From an uncultured Kiritimatiellota bacterium (lineage in GTDB: Bacteria > Verrucomicrobiota > Kiritimatiellia > RFP12 > UBA1067): DNA of 64,000 nucleotides. The position numbers and the translations under genes were made by a program. Positions within the stretch are counted from its first letter, which is position 1, and the number at the start of each line of letters is the position of its first letter. The notes beneath the pieces were generated by a model, which made no database searches, had not been told where the DNA came from, and was given only the letters and a program-made list of their open reading frames with translations. Positions 60,667-64,000 of this stretch are shown here, piece after piece. Location: positions 3,982 to 67,981 of the forward strand of contig CAKTUI010000008.1 of NCBI GenBank assembly GCA_934621385.1, read 5' to 3'.

Positions 60667-62210
60667 TTGACCTCCAGCATCTTGCGCAATTTGGCGAAGG
60701 CGCGTCCCGAATCAACGGAGTCGACAGCCCGCGCCAGCGCCTCCTCGTAAGTCGATGCAAGACCGCCGACGAGAATGGCGGCTGCCGCGTTCTCTATTGC
60801 GGCCGCACGATAAGCGCCGCGCTCAGTCCCGGCAAGGACATCCATCAGGATGCGGGCGTTCGTCTTCGCATCACCACCGGCAATCGCCTGAATCGGGTAG
60901 TGCGTTCCATAGACCGCGCCTGCATCCAGCAGCGTTGAGGCGACCTTGCCGTGCGCCAGCGAGGAGACGAACGTCATGCCCGTTGGCGAAATCTCGTCGA
61001 GTCCACCCTCTCCACCCGAGACGACAAGCGCCCTCACGCTTCCGAGGATGCGGAGCGCCTCGGCCATGACAGGCGTCAGCTTCGGGTCGTAGACCCCGAC
61101 GACCTGTCGCCGCGCACCGGCCGGATTCGTCAGCGGCCCGAGCTGGTTGAAGATTGTGCGGAAGCCAAGAGCCTTTCGGACAGGCGCGGCAAACCGCATC
61201 GCCGGATGGAGGTTGCGGGCAAAAAGGAAACCGACACCCACCTCGCGAATGCACCGCGACACGCGCTCGGGCGTTGCCGTGAGATCGTAGCCAAGCGCGG
61301 CGAGAACATCTGCCGCGCCGCACTTCGATGTCGCGGCAACATTCCCGTGCTTGGCGACCACGACACCCGCACCTGCCGCAATGAAGGCCGCCGTCGTTGA
61401 GACATTGAACGTCCCCAGCCCATCGCCACCCGTACCAACGATGTCCACCGCGTCAATTCCACCGAGGTCGATGTGAACGCCGGCATCGCGCATCGCCCGC
61501 GCCGCACCTGCCAGTTCGTCGGCCGTCGGAGTCGTGCCTCGCGCCTTGGTCAGCATCTCCGAAAGTTCCCGCTCCGAGACGCGGCCTTCCATAATCGCCG
61601 CGAACGTGCGGTGGGCGTTCAGCTCCTCCAGTGTCGCCCGATGGTTTCCAAGCCCGAGGAAGTTCCTCAACTGGGCCAATCCCTCAGGTGTTCCAATACT
61701 TTCCGGGTGATACTGGACGGACTCGATGGGAAGCGTACGATGCCGAAGCCCCATGATTTCCCCGTCCTCAGAGACGGCACTCATCTCTAAGCAGTCGGGC
61801 AACGACGCACGGTCGACGGCCAGCGAATGGTAGCGCATCGCCTCGAAGTCCTGCGGCAGGCCCGCGAAGATGCCCTTCCCATCGTGATGGATGCGGCTCG
61901 TCTTGCCGTGCATCAGGCGTTTGGCCGGGACAATGCGTCCACCGAACGCCTGGGCAATGGACTGGTGACCGAGGCAGATGCCCAGCAGGGGAACCTTTCC
62001 GGCAAACGCCTTCACCGCCGCCAGCGTCACACCAGCCGAGTCGGGATTCCCCGGCCCAGGAGAGAAGACAATTGCATCGGGTCTTTTTGCCGCGATGCCG
62101 TCAACATCGATTTCGTCGTTCTTGATGACCTCCATCTCCGCACCCAGCGCACGCATTTCCTGCACAAGGTTGTAGGTGAAGGAGTCGTAGTTGTCAATCA
62201 TCAGAATCAT
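60663..62210 (-). CDS. trpGD: Anthranilate synthase glutaminase fused to anthranilate phosphoribosyltransferase
   Basis: 515 aa. N-terminal TrpG amidotransferase: DNYDSFTYNL, catalytic Cys79 in GICLGHQ and the His-Glu pair in QYHPES (about 167-171). From about 195 TrpD: GTGGDG (259-264), the Mg/PRPP-binding NVSTTAAF, KHGN and NQLGPLTNPAG. The same fusion occurs in enterobacteria and other groups. It supplies ammonia to TrpE and then attaches PRPP to anthranilate. Confidence 0.96.
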   Translation of the reverse strand: MILMIDNYDSFTYNLVQEMRALGAEMEVIKNDEIDVDGIAAKRPDAIVFSPGPGNPDSAGVTLAAVKAFAGKVPLLGICLGHQSIAQAFGGRIVPAKRLMHGKTSRIHHDGKGIFAGLPQDFEAMRYHSLAVDRASLPDCLEMSAVSEDGEIMGLRHRTLPIESVQYHPESIGTPEGLAQLRNFLGLGNHRATLEELNAHRTFAAIMEGRVSERELSEMLTKARGTTPTADELAGAARAMRDAGVHIDLGGIDAVDIVGTGGDGLGTFNVSTTAAFIAAGAGVVVAKHGNVAATSKCGAADVLAALGYDLTATPERVSRCIREVGVGFLFARNLHPAMRFAAPVRKALGFRTIFNQLGPLTNPAGARRQVVGVYDPKLTPVMAEALRILGSVRALVVSGGEGGLDEISPTGMTFVSSLAHGKVASTLLDAGAVYGTHYPIQAIAGGDAKTNARILMDVLAGTERGAYRAAAIENAAAAILVGGLASTYEEALARAVDSVDSGRAFAKLRKMLEVK

Positions 62211-62233
62211 GGACTTCTTTCCTTTCTTCTCTC

Positions 62234-63682
62234 TCAGAGTGTCGCCGCAAACCGCGCCGCCTCGAAAATGGCCTTCGACTTGTTCAGCGTCTCGCGATAT
62301 TCCTTGACGGGATCCGAATCCGCAACGATTCCCGCACCTGCCCGCATCTCAAGGCGATTTCCCTCAAGGAACATCGTGCGGATGACGATGGCGAAGTTCA
62401 TGTCGCCCGTGTAGCTGAAGTAACCGGCAGCCCCACCGTAAATGCCGCGAGGCGACTTCTCAAGCCCGGCCAGCAGTTCCATCGCCCGCACCTTCGGAGC
62501 ACCTGTCAGCGTCCCGGCAGGAAAGGCGGCCTCCAACAGACCGAACCCGTCCTGACCCGGTTCCAGTTCTCCCGTGACATGCGAGACGAGATGCATGACG
62601 TGCGAATAACGCTCGACATGCGCATAGGACTCAACTTTCACGCTACCCGCCCGGCAGACGCGCCCGAGATCGTTCCGCCCGAGGTCGACCAGCATGACGT
62701 GCTCGGCGCGTTCCTTCGGATCCGAGACGAGTTCCTCCTCCATGCGTCGGTCACTCGCCGCATCCGCACCACGGGGCCGCGTCCCCGCAATCGGGGATGT
62801 GGAGGCCGTGCGCCCCGACAACTTGACGAGTTCCTCCGGCGATGAGCCAATCAGCGTCCTTCCCTTTACCCGCAGGAAGAAATTGTAGGGCGATGGATTC
62901 ACCATGCGAAGCGCACGGTAGAGGGATATTGCGGGAACCGTCGTCTCGGCCGTGAACTTCTGGGACGGGACAATCTGGATAACCTCACCCGCACGAATCG
63001 CCGCCTTGCACGCCTCGACAATGTCCGTAAATTCACCTTCCGTCATCTCGGGGCGGAATGCGGAAATCGTCCGTGCACCACAGTCCGTCCCCTTGTGCGA
63101 TTCCATATAGCGGGCAATGGAGTCCGCACTCAACAGCCGCTCGTGGATGTCCTCAATCTCGCGCACGGCCCGTGCGTAGGCTCCCTCGGGCGACTCACCC
63201 GCCTCAACACCCGTCACAAAGGAGATGACGACCGTCTGACGCACATTGTCGAAAATCAGAATCTTGTCCGTCAGGAGGAAGGCGGCAATGGGCGTACCAA
63301 GCTCGCGCCGAAGCCCCACACGCGGCACAAATGTCCCCACCGCGTCGTAGGCGAGATAACCAACGGCTCCACCCTGAAGAGCAGGCAGTTCCGGTGCAGG
63401 CGTGTAGGCCCTGACACCGAGCTTCTCATGAACTGCCGCGAACGGATGCGCCCCTCCATCCTCGGCAATCGTCTCACGCGGATCGATGCCGAGATAGGAA
63501 TAGCGTCCACGCGTCTCACCACCGACCACGCTCTCCAGCAGGAAGACCCCCGCGTCGTCCGCGACACGCGTCAGGACGGACACCGGGGTCTCGCGGTCTT
63601 CGAGGTATTCCCTGAAGACGGGCGTACGCGCACCGTGTTCGGTCCGTGCAATGAATTGCGCCTCTGTCAGTTGCTTCAGCAT
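62234..63682 (-). CDS. trpE: Anthranilate synthase component I
   Basis: 482 aa. Chorismate-using subunit. The LLES motif (48-51), which binds feedback tryptophan, is present; the catalytic core has IQIVPSQKF, NPSPYNFF, IGSSPEELVKL, PIAGTRPRG, the HVMLVDLGRNDLGRV stretch and AGAGIVADSDP. Full length. ATG 63682 is preceded by AAGGAACA. First structural gene after the leader and attenuator. Confidence 0.97.
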   Translation of the reverse strand: MLKQLTEAQFIARTEHGARTPVFREYLEDRETPVSVLTRVADDAGVFLLESVVGGETRGRYSYLGIDPRETIAEDGGAHPFAAVHEKLGVRAYTPAPELPALQGGAVGYLAYDAVGTFVPRVGLRRELGTPIAAFLLTDKILIFDNVRQTVVISFVTGVEAGESPEGAYARAVREIEDIHERLLSADSIARYMESHKGTDCGARTISAFRPEMTEGEFTDIVEACKAAIRAGEVIQIVPSQKFTAETTVPAISLYRALRMVNPSPYNFFLRVKGRTLIGSSPEELVKLSGRTASTSPIAGTRPRGADAASDRRMEEELVSDPKERAEHVMLVDLGRNDLGRVCRAGSVKVESYAHVERYSHVMHLVSHVTGELEPGQDGFGLLEAAFPAGTLTGAPKVRAMELLAGLEKSPRGIYGGAAGYFSYTGDMNFAIVIRTMFLEGNRLEMRAGAGIVADSDPVKEYRETLNKSKAIFEAARFAATL

Positions 63683-63708
63683 ATCTTGTTCCTTTTCTGC
63701 TTGATTTT

Positions 63709-63750
63709 AAAAAATAGAAAGGGCGGGTCCTCATATCTGAGTGACCCGCC
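63709..63750 (-). terminator. trp attenuator (intrinsic terminator in the leader)
   Basis: Minus strand GGCGGGTC (63743-63750) pairs with GACCCGCC (63722-63729); the stem continues through CTCA/TGAG across the small loop, and CTTTCTATTTTTT follows. It lies between the leader peptide and trpE. I could not identify a convincing antiterminator partner by eye. Confidence 0.8.
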
Positions 63751-63782
63751 TTACTTGTCTGGTGTCTTGGGTTGGTTTCGCT

Positions 63783-63860
63783 TTAGTATGCGGAAATCAT
63801 CCCCGCGGATCTGCACCCGCGACGCCACCAACCAAAGCGATTATAGATATTTCCGTTCAT
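63783..63860 (-). CDS. trpL: trp operon leader peptide
   Basis: 25 codons from ATG 63860 to TAA: M-N-G-N-I-Y-N-R-F-G-W-W-R-R-G-C-R-S-A-G-M-I-S-A-Y. Two adjacent Trp codons (63826-63831) sit ahead of the attenuator hairpin. Ribosome stalling there when charged tRNA-Trp is scarce would prevent terminator formation. The ATG is only eight bases after the -10, so the leader peptide is itself probably translated without a Shine-Dalgarno sequence. Confidence 0.82.
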   Translation of the reverse strand: MNGNIYNRFGWWRRGCRSAGMISAY

Positions 63861-63868
63861 CGGCGCAT

Positions 63869-63898
63869 ATAGTAGCATAACGGGCCGATTGCCGTCAA
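63869..63898 (-). promoter_or_regulatory. trp operon promoter
   Basis: Minus strand TTGACG (63893-63898), an 18-bp spacer ending in TATGC, then TACTAT (63869-63874). The leader-peptide ATG follows after eight bases. Expected +1 is at or one base from that ATG. Confidence 0.75.
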
Positions 63899-63900
63899 GC

Positions 63901-63932
63901 CGCCCGCTCGGGGGCTTGCGCGGCCGCAGTTT
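63901..63932. repeat. REP-like GC-rich repeat copy
   Basis: GCTCGGGGGCTTGCGCGGC (63905-63924) followed by CGCAGTTTGCCATAATAG; matches the copies at 17948 and 30849. The last 70 bases of the window contain no gene I can support. Confidence 0.55.
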
Positions 63933-64000
63933 GCCATAATAGTGTGCACCCAACCAAAGAAGGGCTCAGATCTTGGCATAGCCCGTTTGCCAAATACTGT

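Overview
The window is GC-rich bacterial DNA with a Gram-negative gene set: TonB/ExbB/ExbD, outer-membrane barrels ending in Phe, a GspF-type secretion protein with a stack of pseudopilins, and a beta-strand-rich surface protein beside glycoside hydrolases. This mix suggests an uncultured gut or rumen member of the Verrucomicrobiota/Kiritimatiellota group. That placement is inference; there is no rRNA gene here to confirm it. Genes are dense, mostly on the minus strand, and often joined by ATGA, TGATG or GTGA overlaps.

Layout. 1-8 kb: an ABC exporter cut by the window edge, a NAD synthase without glutaminase domain, a sugar-phosphate epimerase, a HAD phosphatase, TonB-ExbD-ExbB, and a DUF4153 membrane protein. 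8-10 kb: a small accessory patch with a RhuM gene, a duplicated 3' end of the neighbouring GH2 gene, and a large hairpin. 10-18 kb: a carbohydrate locus (GntR/LacI-type regulator, beta-strand surface protein, GH5, GH2) with a promoter and a palindromic operator. 18.5-21 kb: an outer-membrane protein gene broken by an in-frame TGA, a ferredoxin-nitroreductase, and TatD. 21-30.3 kb: GspF, seven pseudopilins and a giant GspK-like protein. 30.5-41 kb: panD, a phytase-like/beta-barrel fusion, an M28 peptidase, parB, a repeat-rich surface protein, a hipB gene with a decapitated hipA, mnmE, and a CPA2 antiporter fused to an EIIA domain. 41-42 kb: a self-inhibited Fic protein.

42.2-57.3 kb is a defence operon with lower GC than its surroundings. 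It encodes, in transcription order, a 635-aa protein of unknown family, BrxP (PAPS-reductase plus ferredoxin), BrxC, PglZ, BrxL, a 67-aa zinc-ribbon protein, three small unknown proteins (one with a ParB-like motif), and a DndA/NifS-like cysteine desulfurase, followed by a terminator. brxP-brxC-pglZ-brxL is the published type 4 BREX core. The extra first gene, the zinc-ribbon protein, the small genes and the desulfurase make this an extended form that hints at sulfur-based DNA modification. It is the best candidate for an undescribed system in the window.

57.9-63.9 kb is a complete-looking trpE-trpGD-trpC-trpB-trpA operon (no trpF) behind a sigma70 promoter, a Trp-Trp leader peptide and an attenuator. 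Two copies of an intergenic repeat, each with a long G tract (13 and 15 G), lie upstream of the leftward gene at 36.1 kb and of the BREX operon. One copy carries an insert with four TGCGCA-centred palindromes at exactly 23-bp spacing. Several promoters have an extended -10 ending only 6-8 bases before the start codon, implying leaderless or nearly leaderless transcripts.
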